A stretch of 64,000 nucleotides of DNA, taken from contig NZ_ATVB01000007.1 of the NCBI RefSeq assembly GCF_000420505.1, forward strand, positions 29,811-93,810, given 5' to 3'. Made by a program: the position numbers and the translations under genes. The notes under the pieces are model-generated. The model was not told where the DNA came from. It worked only from the letters and a program-made list of their open reading frames with translations, and searched no databases. The stretch's first letter is position 1; each line of letters begins with the position of its first letter. Source of the stretch: Alloscardovia omnicolens DSM 21503 (GTDB lineage Bacteria; Actinomycetota; Actinomycetes; Actinomycetales; Bifidobacteriaceae). Below, piece by piece: positions 52,887 through 63,195 of the stretch.

Positions 52887-55311
52887 GAGTAATCTCCTTT
52901 AATGTCTTCTTATTGGCGCTGGTATTACGGAAATACTCAGCGATAATATGACTTGTTCCTCGCCAGAAATGCTTATTCGCAATATCTACAATGCCATCAA
53001 CCATTTCTGGAGATACAGCGCCTGCTGTCATCTTTGCCATCGCACGCGGAGGCATATTGAGAACAAATAGTGAATTCAAATCAGGCGAACCTGTGCGTTC
53101 CATTGCTTTATCACTCTGCTTAGTCAGGTGATTCACCACGAAACGAGCTACAGCGGAACGAGACGAACTCCATGAAGACAGAGCATCATTAGCACCAAAA
53201 ACGCCCTGAGGATCATACAAATCTAGCTTGCCACCATACAAAGCTTCAAACTCTGCATCGGTTACATTCTTCACATCGCCATCCCAGTAATGACCCAAAG
53301 CTTCATTACGTGGCTGAGGCTCCATAGTTCCCTGAACAACATGAGTAGCTTGCAGTGGCGTATTATTCACATTATTGCCTACGAATAGCTCCCATGCTCC
53401 AGCTTCTACCTGCCAAGACTGTGAATCCACATCAAAGTGACGGAAAGTATAGTCATCAAAAGCAATACGTACCTGCTTAGATTCGTGAGCATCAAGTTCC
53501 ACACGCTGGAAACCTTTCAACTCACGCGCAGCACGCAACACACCCGAATGTGCAGCATGAACATACAGCTGAGCTACATCAGCACCCGGCACATCAGAGG
53601 TATTCGTTACGGTAAAAGTAACGCCCTCATCGTCCACACTAAGCGCGGAATATTCAAAAGTGGAATAGCTCAAGCCATATCCAAATGGATAACGCACAGG
53701 AATATTGCGCGTGCTGTAGTAACGGTAACCTACAAACGAACCTTCGCGATATACTGAGTCACGCTCTTCTACCGGGAAGTTGCCAGAATTTGGCACATCT
53801 TCGTAGCGCACAGGCCATGTTTCTGCCAAATGACCAGATGGATTCACATCTCCAGTCAGAACATCTACAGTAGCCAAAGCGCCTGCTTGACCCGACAATC
53901 CCACATACAAAATTGCATCTACATCGTCAGCAAAATCAACTTCTACAGCCGAGCCAGCAACTAAAACAACCACAATCTGCTTACCAGTATCCACAAGCTC
54001 TGCCAGCATATCAAGCTGTGCCTGAGGAATGCGCATATGGGAACGATCCAAACCTTCAGATTCAGAACGCTCATCTAAACCAATGCATGCCACAACAACA
54101 TCTGGATTAGTAGTATTTACCGTGTTTACGGCTTCTTTTACGAGGTCTGCACGTTCAGCGCCCTGACGGTCGTAACCTTGAGCATAACCCACAACCTGCA
54201 GATCTTCGCGCGCTTTCAAACTGTCGAGCAGATTATCCACGCGATAAGCGTTAACTTTAGATGACCCGGAACCTTGATACCTTGCGGTTGCAGCCATATC
54301 GCCCACAACCACCAGTTTTGCGTTCTTCTTAAGAGGCAGCGCGTTCTTTTCGTTACGCAATAAAACCGCGGTTTTGCGCGCAATACGGCGAGCAATTTCA
54401 TGATTACGGATTTTATCGTCTTCAGTGAGGAAACCGTCGCCAGTTGGATGAGTATTGCGTGTGCGCTCGACTGTGTTCAGCACATCTTGAGCAGAGGCAT
54501 TAAGTTCTGCCTCAGTTACGCGACCGTCTTTTACTCCCTGCACAACTTGACGAGCAGATGCCAAACCTGCAGCAGGCATCTCTAAACCAGCGCCCACACG
54601 AGCTGATTCAACGATGTCGTTTGAGCCGCCCCAGTCAGAAATAACCAGACCGTCAAATCCCCACTCGCCTTTAAGAATTTCGGTAATCAGATGCTCATTT
54701 TCATGCGCATACACGCCATTAACCATATTGTATGACGACATAATAGTCCATGGCTTGGCTTCTTTTACGGCAATTTCAAAAGCTGTTAAATAGTATTCGC
54801 GCAATGTGCGTTCATCCACAATAGAGTTCGATGCCTGGCGACGCAGTTCCTGCGAATTTACAGCAAAATGCTTCGGACACGCTCCTACTCCCTGAGACTG
54901 AATACCTTCAATCAAACCAGCAGCTAAACGACCTGCCAGCTGCGGATCTTCTGAATAATATTCGAAGTTTCGTCCGCATAATGGGTTGCGCTTCATATTA
55001 ATTCCTGGACCGAGCAGCACTTGCACTCCCAGATCTCGGGCTTCAGCACCCAAAGCCTCACCCATTACGCGGGCTTCTTGAGGATCCCACGAGTTCGCCA
55101 CTGTTCCTGCTGTAGGGAAGCACGTTGCCGGTTTAGACTCCCCTAAACCTAAGTGATCACCTGAACCTGTTTGACGACGCACACCATTAGGACCGTCACT
55201 CATTACGAAAGCGGGTACATTGCGATGTTTCAGTTCGCGGCTTTCCCATTCAGATTGACCAGAAAGTAAGGACGCTTTTTCAATAAGCGTTAAATCTTCT
55301 GCTTTCACCAT
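52879..55311 (-). CDS. GH3 beta-glucosidase-like enzyme (conventional domain order)
   Basis: About 810 residues: N-terminal TIM barrel with nucleophile in GLVISDWGG, then the alpha/beta sandwich (VAGSAVEVDFADDVDAILYV), then a fibronectin III-like C-terminal domain (YGLSYSTFEYSAL). The barrel contains KHFAVNSQE and GRNFEYYSEDP, typical of bacterial GH3 beta-glucosidases. No signal peptide, so it acts on imported oligosaccharides. The ATG at 55311 has an AAGGAA SD. It is coupled to the GtrA-like gene. Confidence 0.94.
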   Translation of the reverse strand: MVKAEDLTLIEKASLLSGQSEWESRELKHRNVPAFVMSDGPNGVRRQTGSGDHLGLGESKPATCFPTAGTVANSWDPQEARVMGEALGAEARDLGVQVLLGPGINMKRNPLCGRNFEYYSEDPQLAGRLAAGLIEGIQSQGVGACPKHFAVNSQELRRQASNSIVDERTLREYYLTAFEIAVKEAKPWTIMSSYNMVNGVYAHENEHLITEILKGEWGFDGLVISDWGGSNDIVESARVGAGLEMPAAGLASARQVVQGVKDGRVTEAELNASAQDVLNTVERTRNTHPTGDGFLTEDDKIRNHEIARRIARKTAVLLRNEKNALPLKKNAKLVVVGDMAATARYQGSGSSKVNAYRVDNLLDSLKAREDLQVVGYAQGYDRQGAERADLVKEAVNTVNTTNPDVVVACIGLDERSESEGLDRSHMRIPQAQLDMLAELVDTGKQIVVVLVAGSAVEVDFADDVDAILYVGLSGQAGALATVDVLTGDVNPSGHLAETWPVRYEDVPNSGNFPVEERDSVYREGSFVGYRYYSTRNIPVRYPFGYGLSYSTFEYSALSVDDEGVTFTVTNTSDVPGADVAQLYVHAAHSGVLRAARELKGFQRVELDAHESKQVRIAFDDYTFRHFDVDSQSWQVEAGAWELFVGNNVNNTPLQATHVVQGTMEPQPRNEALGHYWDGDVKNVTDAEFEALYGGKLDLYDPQGVFGANDALSSWSSSRSAVARFVVNHLTKQSDKAMERTGSPDLNSLFVLNMPPRAMAKMTAGAVSPEMVDGIVDIANKHFWRGTSHIIAEYFRNTSANKKTLKEITHD

Positions 55312-55478
55312 GTTAATTCCTTCGCGATGCAAGCTTCCTTGCATACATCTCTCTGTCTGCTTTAACACTGTTTATTGTATTCTTTCAGGCTAGTGTGCTG
55401 ATAGCTCTCGGCATGAAAGGTAGGTTTGAGAGCGTGAATTGTTCTCTCGGAGTGTTTTTGGCGTGTACGTAAAGGCGA

Positions 55479-55527
55479 AGGCTCGCCACCTCTTCAGGAC
55501 TTCTGTCCGTTCTGAGATGACGAGCCT
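55479..55527 (-). terminator. Hairpin between the two GH3 genes
   Basis: Fourteen-base arms (55479-55492 and 55514-55527, two G-T pairs) with an inner GGAC/GTCC pairing. It lies 31 bases past the permuted GH3 stop, probably ending that transcript, though no good U-tract follows. Confidence 0.55.
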
Positions 55528-55557
55528 CGTTATGCGAGCTCTTCGTAATCTATGCGA

Positions 55558-58554
55558 TTACTCAGCCACTACTTCTGCTTCCTCAGAACTAGATGCATCC
55601 AGAGCTGCAGCTTTCTGGGCTTTTTCTGCCTTCAGACGCTTCATGAAGCGGCGGATGGATACCCATGCTACCCACAGGAGCAAGAGGGTTACTACTGCTA
55701 CTACAGCGTAGTAGATCCACTGCCACAGAGCGATTTCAGTCTTTGGAGCGCCATTCTCGTATACGTAGGTGTTCACAGCGGTGTAGAGAATACCGTGTGT
55801 AGCTTCACGCATATGAGCAACAGTATTAGCTGACTTATCGGTAATTTCGTTGGTGGTTGGAACAGTAGCAAGCATTGCATTACCACCGTTATAGATGGAT
55901 AGTGTGCCTTCCATGTAGCCGTAGCCACCGAAGTAATCGGTCAGAACGAAGCCACGGAAGCCCCACTCATCGCGCAGAACCTTGTTGAGCAAAGAGTCGT
56001 TTGCACCAGCCCACTCATTACCAATGTAATTGAATGCGGACATTACAGCAGTTGCCTTACCATCCTTCACAGTCATTTCGAATGGTTTCAGGTAGATTTC
56101 GCGAATAGCCTGCTCAGTGCTCCATGTGTGCAACATAGACTGACGGTGATCTTCCTGATCATTCATTGCAAAGTGCTTCATGAATACATACAAGCCAGCT
56201 TCTTGAACGGACTTGGTTTCTAGGGAAGCCATGTAGCCTGAGAGTACTGGATCTTCGGAGAAGTATTCGAAGTTACGACCTGCATATGGGCTGCGGTGAA
56301 TGTTCATAGCTGGTGCATACCAACCGGTAACCTTCAAGTCCTTACCCATCTGAGCAATAGCCTTACCGAATTCGGTTGCTAATTCTTTGTTCCATGTGGA
56401 AGCCACAGTAGTAGACGATGGCAAACCGATGGAACCCTGCTTGGTGAAGTTGTTGTTCAAAGCTGCAGGACCATCCACATCGGACTGGCGAACCTTACTG
56501 ATAGATGGAATAGCACCATTGTTGTAGCCTGCAAAAGCAATTAACTGTGCCATCTCATCGTAGGTCAGCTCGTCAAGGAGCTTATCCCACATTGGATCGT
56601 CATAATCCTTGCCATAGAGCTGGTAAAGCTGAACACCGTTCTTAGCGCCGGTTGTTGGCATCTTTACGTTGCCCTCGTCCTTCTTCACCTTCTCGAGCCA
56701 TTCCTTCACGTTCGAGGAGTTTACGAAGCTTTCCTTGTATTCTTGTGCAAGCTCAAGGTTAGCTGGAGCAGCAGTTGCTTCAGCGAGGTTAGCGAACTTA
56801 CCTGCACGAGACAAGTAGGTTACGGAACCATTGCCGTCTGCATCAGCAAACTGGTTCTTAGCAACAGTCTTATCTCCATTATGAGTGGTGGAACCATCAT
56901 ACTTAATGGTGGAAGCAACATTAACAGTCTTAGTGTCGAGCTTAGTGTGAGAATCAGCGTTCACAGAAATCTCATAGTCACCAGCTTCGAGCACGTATGC
57001 GCCATCACCAGACATGTCATAAGAAGCCATATCGGAGTCGTTGAAGCTCACGTTTACAGTTTCAGACTGACCAGGCTCAATAATCTTGGTCTTAGCGAAC
57101 TGAACAAGGTTAGCAGTGGACTTTTCAATGCCACCTTCAGTGTATGGAGGATTGTAGAAGACTTCTACCGCAGTCTTACCTGCAACCTTACCCGTGTTAG
57201 TTACGGTTACATCGAAGCTTACCTTGCCATTTGCATAGGTAACTTCACCCATCTTCTGTTCAAAAGTGGTGTACGACAAGCCATAACCGAATGGATACTG
57301 TACTGCTTCATCGTAATTAATAGCACCTTCAGCATCTGCAGTTTCGAAGAACTTGTAGCCCACATAAATGCCTTCTACATAGTTCACGAATGCAGGAGTG
57401 AACTTACCGAAGAAACCTGCATCGGTAGAGTATTCCTTCATATTGGTGTAGTCCCAGTGACCAATATTGTTATACCAAGGAGCCTTAGAGAAGTCACGCA
57501 AGAAAGTATCAGAGGTCTTACCTGATGGGTTCACCTTACCGGAGAGAATAGAACCGAGGGAAGCAAAACCAGTCTGACCTGCTGGTGGGCACCACAGAAC
57601 GGACTTAATCTGAGAATAATTATCTACCCAGCTCAAGTTCATAGCATTAGCACCGTTGTAAACGACAGTTACATCGTCGAAGTTATCAGTAATGAGCTTT
57701 ACCAAGTCCTGCTCGGTCTTAGAAAGAGAAAGATATCCTTGACCCTTTTCGAAATCTTGGTAATCACCATTATTCACATAGTCGTGTGCTTCTTCGCCAC
57801 CGAAAGCCTGAACCTTGGACTTGTATCCTGACTCGTGAACACTCAAAGTAGTCATATCGGATGGCAAATCAGCACCTTCACCACCGGAACGACCAATAAC
57901 CAGAACAGCCTTATTGGAGAACTGCCTAGCCTGAGAGATTTCTGCTTCTGTGTAAGAAGCAGCAGTTGGCTCAGGAAGAGTCCAATCCTGGCTTACCATA
58001 CCCACGATTGGGCGATCTGCACGATAGTCAGTGTACTTCTTAGTGAGCTGTTCGTTAGTCTTAAAGCCAGCTTCCTGCATACCCTGAATAAGGGAAGTTG
58101 TTGGGTACTTGTCGTTCATGGAACCAGAACCAGTTCCACCATAAATTGGATTAGACGATGCCCAACCAAACACGTTCACAGCAGAATTTGCTTTCAAAGG
58201 CAAGCTGGAATCCTTGTTTTCAAGAAGAGTGACACCTTCGTTCTGAATTTCTGTAGCGAGCTTTTCGGCCTTAGCCTTGCTTGCTTCGCTCAAAGTACCA
58301 GAACCAGACATCAGGTTCAAAGTAGTATTCAGTGGTCCAAACAGCATCATAGATACTGCAACCATAATGGCCACAACAGCTACAATCCAGCTCCACGAGT
58401 GAATCAGCTTTCGCCAGCCCTGAGATTTGAGCCACAACTTATTAACAGCAATTGTTAATACAATTGCTGTGACCAAGGCAACACCAATGATGATTAACTG
58501 CGACTCTAATGACTTGAGTAACGCAATAACGTCATCCATATTTACGCCAAGCAT
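55558..58554 (-). CDS. Membrane-anchored, circularly permuted GH3 enzyme
   Basis: About 998 residues. Two membrane helices near the N-terminus (IIIGVALVTAIVLTIAV and IVAVVAIMVAVSMMLF) and one near the C-terminus (IYYAVVAVVTLLLLWVAW) flank the enzyme. The domain order is inverted: alpha/beta sandwich (about 100-370) and FnIII (FGYGLSYTTFEQ, about 415-540) come first, and the TIM barrel last, with GRNFEYFSEDP and the nucleophile in FVLTDYFGG (about 880). Such permuted GH3 proteins are known in Firmicutes and bifidobacteria. The ATG at 58554 follows GGAAAGGGG. It probably acts on glycans outside the cell. Confidence 0.9.
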   Translation of the reverse strand: MLGVNMDDVIALLKSLESQLIIIGVALVTAIVLTIAVNKLWLKSQGWRKLIHSWSWIVAVVAIMVAVSMMLFGPLNTTLNLMSGSGTLSEASKAKAEKLATEIQNEGVTLLENKDSSLPLKANSAVNVFGWASSNPIYGGTGSGSMNDKYPTTSLIQGMQEAGFKTNEQLTKKYTDYRADRPIVGMVSQDWTLPEPTAASYTEAEISQARQFSNKAVLVIGRSGGEGADLPSDMTTLSVHESGYKSKVQAFGGEEAHDYVNNGDYQDFEKGQGYLSLSKTEQDLVKLITDNFDDVTVVYNGANAMNLSWVDNYSQIKSVLWCPPAGQTGFASLGSILSGKVNPSGKTSDTFLRDFSKAPWYNNIGHWDYTNMKEYSTDAGFFGKFTPAFVNYVEGIYVGYKFFETADAEGAINYDEAVQYPFGYGLSYTTFEQKMGEVTYANGKVSFDVTVTNTGKVAGKTAVEVFYNPPYTEGGIEKSTANLVQFAKTKIIEPGQSETVNVSFNDSDMASYDMSGDGAYVLEAGDYEISVNADSHTKLDTKTVNVASTIKYDGSTTHNGDKTVAKNQFADADGNGSVTYLSRAGKFANLAEATAAPANLELAQEYKESFVNSSNVKEWLEKVKKDEGNVKMPTTGAKNGVQLYQLYGKDYDDPMWDKLLDELTYDEMAQLIAFAGYNNGAIPSISKVRQSDVDGPAALNNNFTKQGSIGLPSSTTVASTWNKELATEFGKAIAQMGKDLKVTGWYAPAMNIHRSPYAGRNFEYFSEDPVLSGYMASLETKSVQEAGLYVFMKHFAMNDQEDHRQSMLHTWSTEQAIREIYLKPFEMTVKDGKATAVMSAFNYIGNEWAGANDSLLNKVLRDEWGFRGFVLTDYFGGYGYMEGTLSIYNGGNAMLATVPTTNEITDKSANTVAHMREATHGILYTAVNTYVYENGAPKTEIALWQWIYYAVVAVVTLLLLWVAWVSIRRFMKRLKAEKAQKAAALDASSSEEAEVVAE

Positions 58555-58590
58555 CTCTGCCCCTTTCCTATTCTTTTTCTCGCCCCGCAC

Positions 58591-58993
58591 TCCATTGATG
58601 CAGGCACATCTACTAATAAAAAAACGCTTTTGTTCTTTTTAACAGAATTTAATTCCGATTATATGGCAAGATTTTTATGAGGTCTCAGCCAGAAGAACGG
58701 TATTGCACAAGTGGTTCACTTCGTTTCACGACACGCCGCAGCGGGTGAATAGGCAGATATGGTTTGGGGCATTTTGTTTTGTATTCATGAGTGAAGTCGA
58801 TACGCGCAACCGATATGCCAGTTTTGAAGCCATTTTTGCGCATCAAAACTGGCATAAGAGGCGTATTAATCAGTTAAGGAGAAACGTGAGAGCAAGGCTC
58901 TAACACTCCCCTCTCAATGCACAAACTCCAACAACCTATAAAGATTGCCGGAGCTTGCTTTTGTTAATGGAGAGATATAGGAGAAGTTGTTAT
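58591..58993. other. Intergenic region between the permuted GH3 and the sugar permease
   Basis: Contains one copy of a 70-bp degenerate repeat (58824-58892) and a perfect 14-bp inverted repeat around it (58814-58827 with 58843-58856). A 66-residue frame (58703-58903, +) covers the repeat but has no SD. The AT-rich left part should hold the promoter of the GH3 gene. Confidence 0.5.
58824..58892 (+). repeat. Dispersed 70-bp repeat, copy A
   Basis: About 88% identical to 63531-63600. Both translate in one frame to a related peptide (AIFAHQNWHKRRINQLRR here; AIFAQQNWHNRCMNQLSR there), so they look like remnants of one gene. Confidence 0.7.
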
Positions 58994-60223
58994 TTAGCCC
59001 TTCTTACGCTTAGACATCAAATCTACTGCCACAGCGCCCAAGAGCACGAGACCTTTAATGGTCTTTACGATTGCGGTATCCACACCCATAATGGACAGAC
59101 CCTGATTAATAACACCCATAACGAATGCACCAACCACAGCGCCCGGAATGGTACCAATACCACCGGTTACAGCAGTACCACCGATGAAGCAGGCTGCAAT
59201 AGCATCCATTTCGAATTCCATACCTGCCTGAGCGGTTGCAGATGCCAAACGGGAGAGCATGCACACTGCAGCCACAGCAGAAAGGAAGCCCATGTGGATG
59301 TAGAGGAAGAAATCAACCTTGCGATCATCAATACCAGAGAGGCGAGCAGCCTTACGGTTACCACCAACTGCGTAAACGTGACGACCAAAGACTGTGCGGG
59401 TCAAGATGAAGTTGTAGACCACGACGAGCACACCCACGATAATGAGCATGTATGGAATACCACCGTTCTCGCCACTACCGGAGAGGGAGAGCAAGTAGGT
59501 TACGAAACCAATAACGAGAGCTGCAACAACAATCTTAATCCAGGTCAAGCTCATTGGCTCTGGCTCGAGACCAGACTTTGCAATCTTTGCGCGGCTACGG
59601 AACTGAAGAACAACGAACAGAGCGAAAACAGCAGCACCCACAACCAAAGTCAAGGTAGACATATCGCCAATAAATCCAAGGAAGTTTGGAACATAGTTGC
59701 TTGCAATACCGCGGAAGTCGCGAGAAGTAATAGGCACAGATTCACCTACAATAACCGTTGCCAAACCGCGGAAAATAAGCATACCTGCCAGCGTGGTAAT
59801 GAAGCCCGGAATGTGCACATATGCTACCCAGAAACCGTTCCATACACCAATAACTAAGCCAAGAATAATGCTAATCAAAATTGCAAGAAGCCAGTTCACA
59901 CCGTAATGTTCCATCAGCAGTGCACACACACCACCAATAAACGCTACTAAGGAACCAACAGACAAATCAATATGGGTGGCAATAATAACCATCACCATAC
60001 CAATTGCCAAAATAATCACATATGCGTTCTGCTGTAACAAAGAAACGAAACTGTTAGGCTTAAGTAAAACGCCGCCGGTAAGAATTTGGAATGCGAGAAC
60101 AATAATAATCAAAGCACCCACAATACCGTACTGGCGAATATTGCCCATAATTGTGGATAACAGCGTGTTATCGCTTGCCTTCTTTGCTGCCTTCTGAGTG
60201 ACAGTACCTGTTGAAGTTGCCAT
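58994..60223 (-). CDS. Sugar ABC transporter permease (MmsB/GguB/XylH type)
   Basis: 409 residues with about ten membrane helices, including PTSRDFRGIASNY-type loops and GRHVYAVGGNRKAARLSGID, the characteristic CUT2 permease motif that contacts the ATPase. It starts one base past the ATPase stop, so the two are coupled. With the ATPase and the receptor it forms a ChvE/GguAB-like importer for monosaccharides such as xylose, galactose or arabinose. Exact sugar not readable. Confidence 0.94.
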   Translation of the reverse strand: MATSTGTVTQKAAKKASDNTLLSTIMGNIRQYGIVGALIIIVLAFQILTGGVLLKPNSFVSLLQQNAYVIILAIGMVMVIIATHIDLSVGSLVAFIGGVCALLMEHYGVNWLLAILISIILGLVIGVWNGFWVAYVHIPGFITTLAGMLIFRGLATVIVGESVPITSRDFRGIASNYVPNFLGFIGDMSTLTLVVGAAVFALFVVLQFRSRAKIAKSGLEPEPMSLTWIKIVVAALVIGFVTYLLSLSGSGENGGIPYMLIIVGVLVVVYNFILTRTVFGRHVYAVGGNRKAARLSGIDDRKVDFFLYIHMGFLSAVAAVCMLSRLASATAQAGMEFEMDAIAACFIGGTAVTGGIGTIPGAVVGAFVMGVINQGLSIMGVDTAIVKTIKGLVLLGAVAVDLMSKRKKG

Positions 60224-60224
60224 C

Positions 60225-61772
60225 TTAAATCTCTTCCTTTTCCTTTGTCATGCAACGCATGAGATATTCCTGAGTAAAACCTTCTTTGGATACATCAGCG
60301 GTAATAACACCTTGGTTCACTGTGTAAATACGATCGCAAATACCAATCAGCTCTGGAAGTTCAGAAGAAATAACTACCACAGCCTTTCCTGCATCTGCCA
60401 TACGATCAATAATTTCATAAATCTCGTATTTAGCACCAACATCGATACCTCGCGTTGGCTCGTCAAGAATAAGGATGTCTGGATCAGAAATAACCCACTT
60501 AGCCAACACTACTTTCTGCTGATTACCACCAGACAGAGTGCCCACATTTACATCAATATTGTGGCACTTAATATTAAAACCCTTGCGGTACTCTTCTACA
60601 GACTTGCGTTCTTCGCTATCGTTCATAACGCCGCTCTTACTCATCTTCGTTAAAGAAGCTAGAGCAGCATTTTCGCGAATGTTCTGCAGTAAGTTCAAAC
60701 CATAAGATTTACGGTCTTCTGTAGCATATGCCATACCAGCATTAATTGCTTGCTGTACGTTCTTAATATGCTGCTTCTTACCGTGAATATACAAGTCTCC
60801 AGAAATATTGGCTCCGTAAGAACGACCAAAGAGGCTCATAGCCATTTCTGTGCGACCTGCACCCATCAAACCTGCAAAACCAACAATTTCACCAGCACGA
60901 ACATGGAAGTTAGCATTATCCACAATAACGCGAGTTGGATCGAGAGGAGAGTGAACGGTCCAATTTTCTACGCGCATAATCTCGTCGCCAAGCTTGGATT
61001 CATGCACAGGATACAGATTTGTTAATGGACGACCCACCATCTTACGAATCAGTTCATCCTGATCGAGTGGCTGTTCTTCGTCAATAAACATAGTACCAAC
61101 AGTGGAACCATCTCGAATAATCGTAATATTATCTGCAATATCAGCAATTTCGTTGAGCTTGTGCGAAATAATAATACTGGTTACGCCATGGTTATCGCGC
61201 AGGTCGCGGATGAGTCCAAGCAGGTGAGCGGAATCTTCGTCATTCAAAGCTGCAGTAGGCTCATCGAGAATAAGAAGCTTTACGTCCTTCGTAAGGGCCT
61301 TAGCAATTTCTACCAACTGCTGCTTACCCACACCAATATCCATAATCTTAGTGTCTGGATCTTCTGGCAAACCTACGCGGTTCAAAAGCTCCTGTGCCTT
61401 TGCCCGAGTCTTTTCCCAATCCACAACACCGTGGCTTTGAGCTTCGTTGCCCATAAAAATGTTTTCAGCAATAGATAAGAATGGAATTAATGCAAGTTCC
61501 TGGTGAATAATAACGATACCGTCGGATTCGGAATCCTTAATATTCTTGTACTTGCAAACCCTGCCTTCAAACTCAATATCACCGCTATAGGTGCCGTATG
61601 GATACACGCCCGACAAAACGTTCATCAGCGTGGATTTACCTGCACCATTCTCACCACAAATAGCGTGAATTTCTCCGCAATCAACGCTTAAATTCACCTC
61701 GGTAAGGGCCTTCACTGGTCCGAAGGTCTTGGTGATATCACGCATTCGCAGAATAACCTCTGCTTCAGCCAT
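60225..61772 (-). CDS. Sugar ABC transporter ATP-binding protein (double-domain, MmsA/GguA type)
   Basis: 515 residues with two tandem ATPase domains. The first has Walker [23 protein letters not shown] and ILDEPTAAL; the second has the reduced Walker [25 protein letters not shown] and [14 protein letters not shown]. This is the CUT2 pattern, where the second site is often catalytically weak. The ATG at 61772 follows AAAGGAG. It is coupled to the permease and separated from the receptor gene by 268 bases. Confidence 0.95.
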   Translation of the reverse strand: MAEAEVILRMRDITKTFGPVKALTEVNLSVDCGEIHAICGENGAGKSTLMNVLSGVYPYGTYSGDIEFEGRVCKYKNIKDSESDGIVIIHQELALIPFLSIAENIFMGNEAQSHGVVDWEKTRAKAQELLNRVGLPEDPDTKIMDIGVGKQQLVEIAKALTKDVKLLILDEPTAALNDEDSAHLLGLIRDLRDNHGVTSIIISHKLNEIADIADNITIIRDGSTVGTMFIDEEQPLDQDELIRKMVGRPLTNLYPVHESKLGDEIMRVENWTVHSPLDPTRVIVDNANFHVRAGEIVGFAGLMGAGRTEMAMSLFGRSYGANISGDLYIHGKKQHIKNVQQAINAGMAYATEDRKSYGLNLLQNIRENAALASLTKMSKSGVMNDSEERKSVEEYRKGFNIKCHNIDVNVGTLSGGNQQKVVLAKWVISDPDILILDEPTRGIDVGAKYEIYEIIDRMADAGKAVVVISSELPELIGICDRIYTVNQGVITADVSKEGFTQEYLMRCMTKEKEEI

Positions 61773-62040
61773 AATCACTCCTTTAACAAATGGGCCGTGC
61801 GCCACTGTAACCAGTCACTGAAATTAGTAGCTACTAGAACTAGCGCTGGAACTAACACTGGAGCCACCAGCATCACTACTGTGTTTTATGCTCTACATCC
61901 TTGCAGTAGCACACAGCCCTATAACTTTTCTTCGCTCTTCTGCGAGCTCAGGTGTTAAGCCTCAGAAAATCTGGGAGAGGGATTTGCCCTGCTTCCTTAG
62001 ACTACTTCCTTAGCTTTTTTAGTTAGCCTTTTGAGTTAGA
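61773..62040. other. 268-bp gap between receptor and ATPase genes
   Basis: No gene. The region has short repeats (CTAGAACTAGCGCTGGAACT-like, 61840-61872) and T-rich stretches. A processing or attenuation site that lets the receptor be made in excess would be expected here, but no clear hairpin with a U-tract was found. Confidence 0.4.
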
Positions 62041-63195
62041 CTACTTAGTCAGCTTATCGAAACGCTCTTGAGTAATGTAGCCATCCTTAACCAGAACATC
62101 TAAGTTGTCCTTTGTAATGGAAACTGGATCGAGCAGCTTAGACTTTACATCGATAACACCGTTGTTGAAGGAACCGTTCAGACCGGAAACTTCTTTGCCT
62201 TCAGCGATTTCCACAACCATATTGTACACAGCCTCTGCGAGCTTGTTTACATCCTTGAATACGGTTTGACCTTGCAGACCCTTAGAAATATTAGCTACTG
62301 CAATTTCCATAGCATCCTGACCAGTCATCACAGGCCATGTATCAGTGCCTGGCTTCATATCTGGACGCTTGGTCTGAATAGCGTTAATAATACCTTGGGT
62401 AATGCCATCGTATGGAGAAAGAACTGCATCGAGCTTCTGACCTTGAGCATAGGTGGAATCAAGAATAGATTCCATATCGGTCTGAGCCTGAGCTGTCTTC
62501 CACGACTGCACAGAAATCTTCTGCCATGTGTTATCCACAGTGCTCTGAGCATTCACGCCACCACCGTGGTTCGATGGAGATACAAGCACTCCCTTTTCAA
62601 AGTATGGCTGGAGCAGATCCCATGCACCCTTGAAGAAGTACTTGGCGTTGTTATCATCTGGCGAACCAGTGAAAAGCTCAATATTAAATGGACCAGTCGC
62701 TCCTTCTTCGAGCTTAAGCTGCTTAATAATGTACTGTGCTTCCAGCACACCTACTTGCTCAAGCTGGAAAGTTGCATAGTAGTCCACTGCCTTGGTGTTC
62801 ATAATCAGGCGGTCATATGCAATAACCTTAGCGCCTGCTTCATGGGCCTTTTCTACTGCAGGACCAACTGCTGTACCATCCTTAGATGCTACTACTACGA
62901 TCTTTGCATCGTTGTTCACCATGTTCTCAATATCAGCATTCTGCTGTGCTGGCTTATCGTCAGCAAAGGAAAGAATAACCTTGTAACCAGCCTTTTCCAG
63001 CTTAGCCTTGAGGTTATTACCATCCTTATTCCAACGCTCTTCCGACTTGGTTGGCATAGAAATACCGATTGTTGCGCCCTTTTCTACCTTAGTAGAGGCA
63101 CCATCAGATCCTCCACGGCTGTTTGAGCACGCGCCCAAGCCAACCATCATAGCTGCTGCAGCAAAAAGAGCTACGAGTTTTTTACTTGACTTCAT
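62041..63195 (-). CDS. Sugar-binding lipoprotein of the CUT2 transporter (ChvE-like)
   Basis: 384 residues. A lipoprotein signal with lipobox GLGAC (about residue 22) is followed by a periplasmic-binding-protein type 1 fold: GATIGISMPTKSEERWNKDG, KVIAYDRLIMNT, LSPYDGITQGIINAI. This matches ChvE/XylF-like receptors. The start at 63195 follows GAAGGAGAAGG. It is the first gene of the operon and divergent from the ROK regulator at 63755. Confidence 0.95.
   Translation of the reverse strand: MKSSKKLVALFAAAAMMVGLGACSNSRGGSDGASTKVEKGATIGISMPTKSEERWNKDGNNLKAKLEKAGYKVILSFADDKPAQQNADIENMVNNDAKIVVVASKDGTAVGPAVEKAHEAGAKVIAYDRLIMNTKAVDYYATFQLEQVGVLEAQYIIKQLKLEEGATGPFNIELFTGSPDDNNAKYFFKGAWDLLQPYFEKGVLVSPSNHGGGVNAQSTVDNTWQKISVQSWKTAQAQTDMESILDSTYAQGQKLDAVLSPYDGITQGIINAIQTKRPDMKPGTDTWPVMTGQDAMEIAVANISKGLQGQTVFKDVNKLAEAVYNMVVEIAEGKEVSGLNGSFNNGVIDVKSKLLDPVSITKDNLDVLVKDGYITQERFDKLTK

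Noticed and set aside
56743..57525. 260-residue frame opposite the permuted GH3
   Set aside because: No SD, no recognisable domain, and it lies wholly within a well-supported gene on the other strand. Similar shadows opposite the sugar receptor (62266-63126) and the MalE-like gene (34234-35049) were dropped for the same reason.
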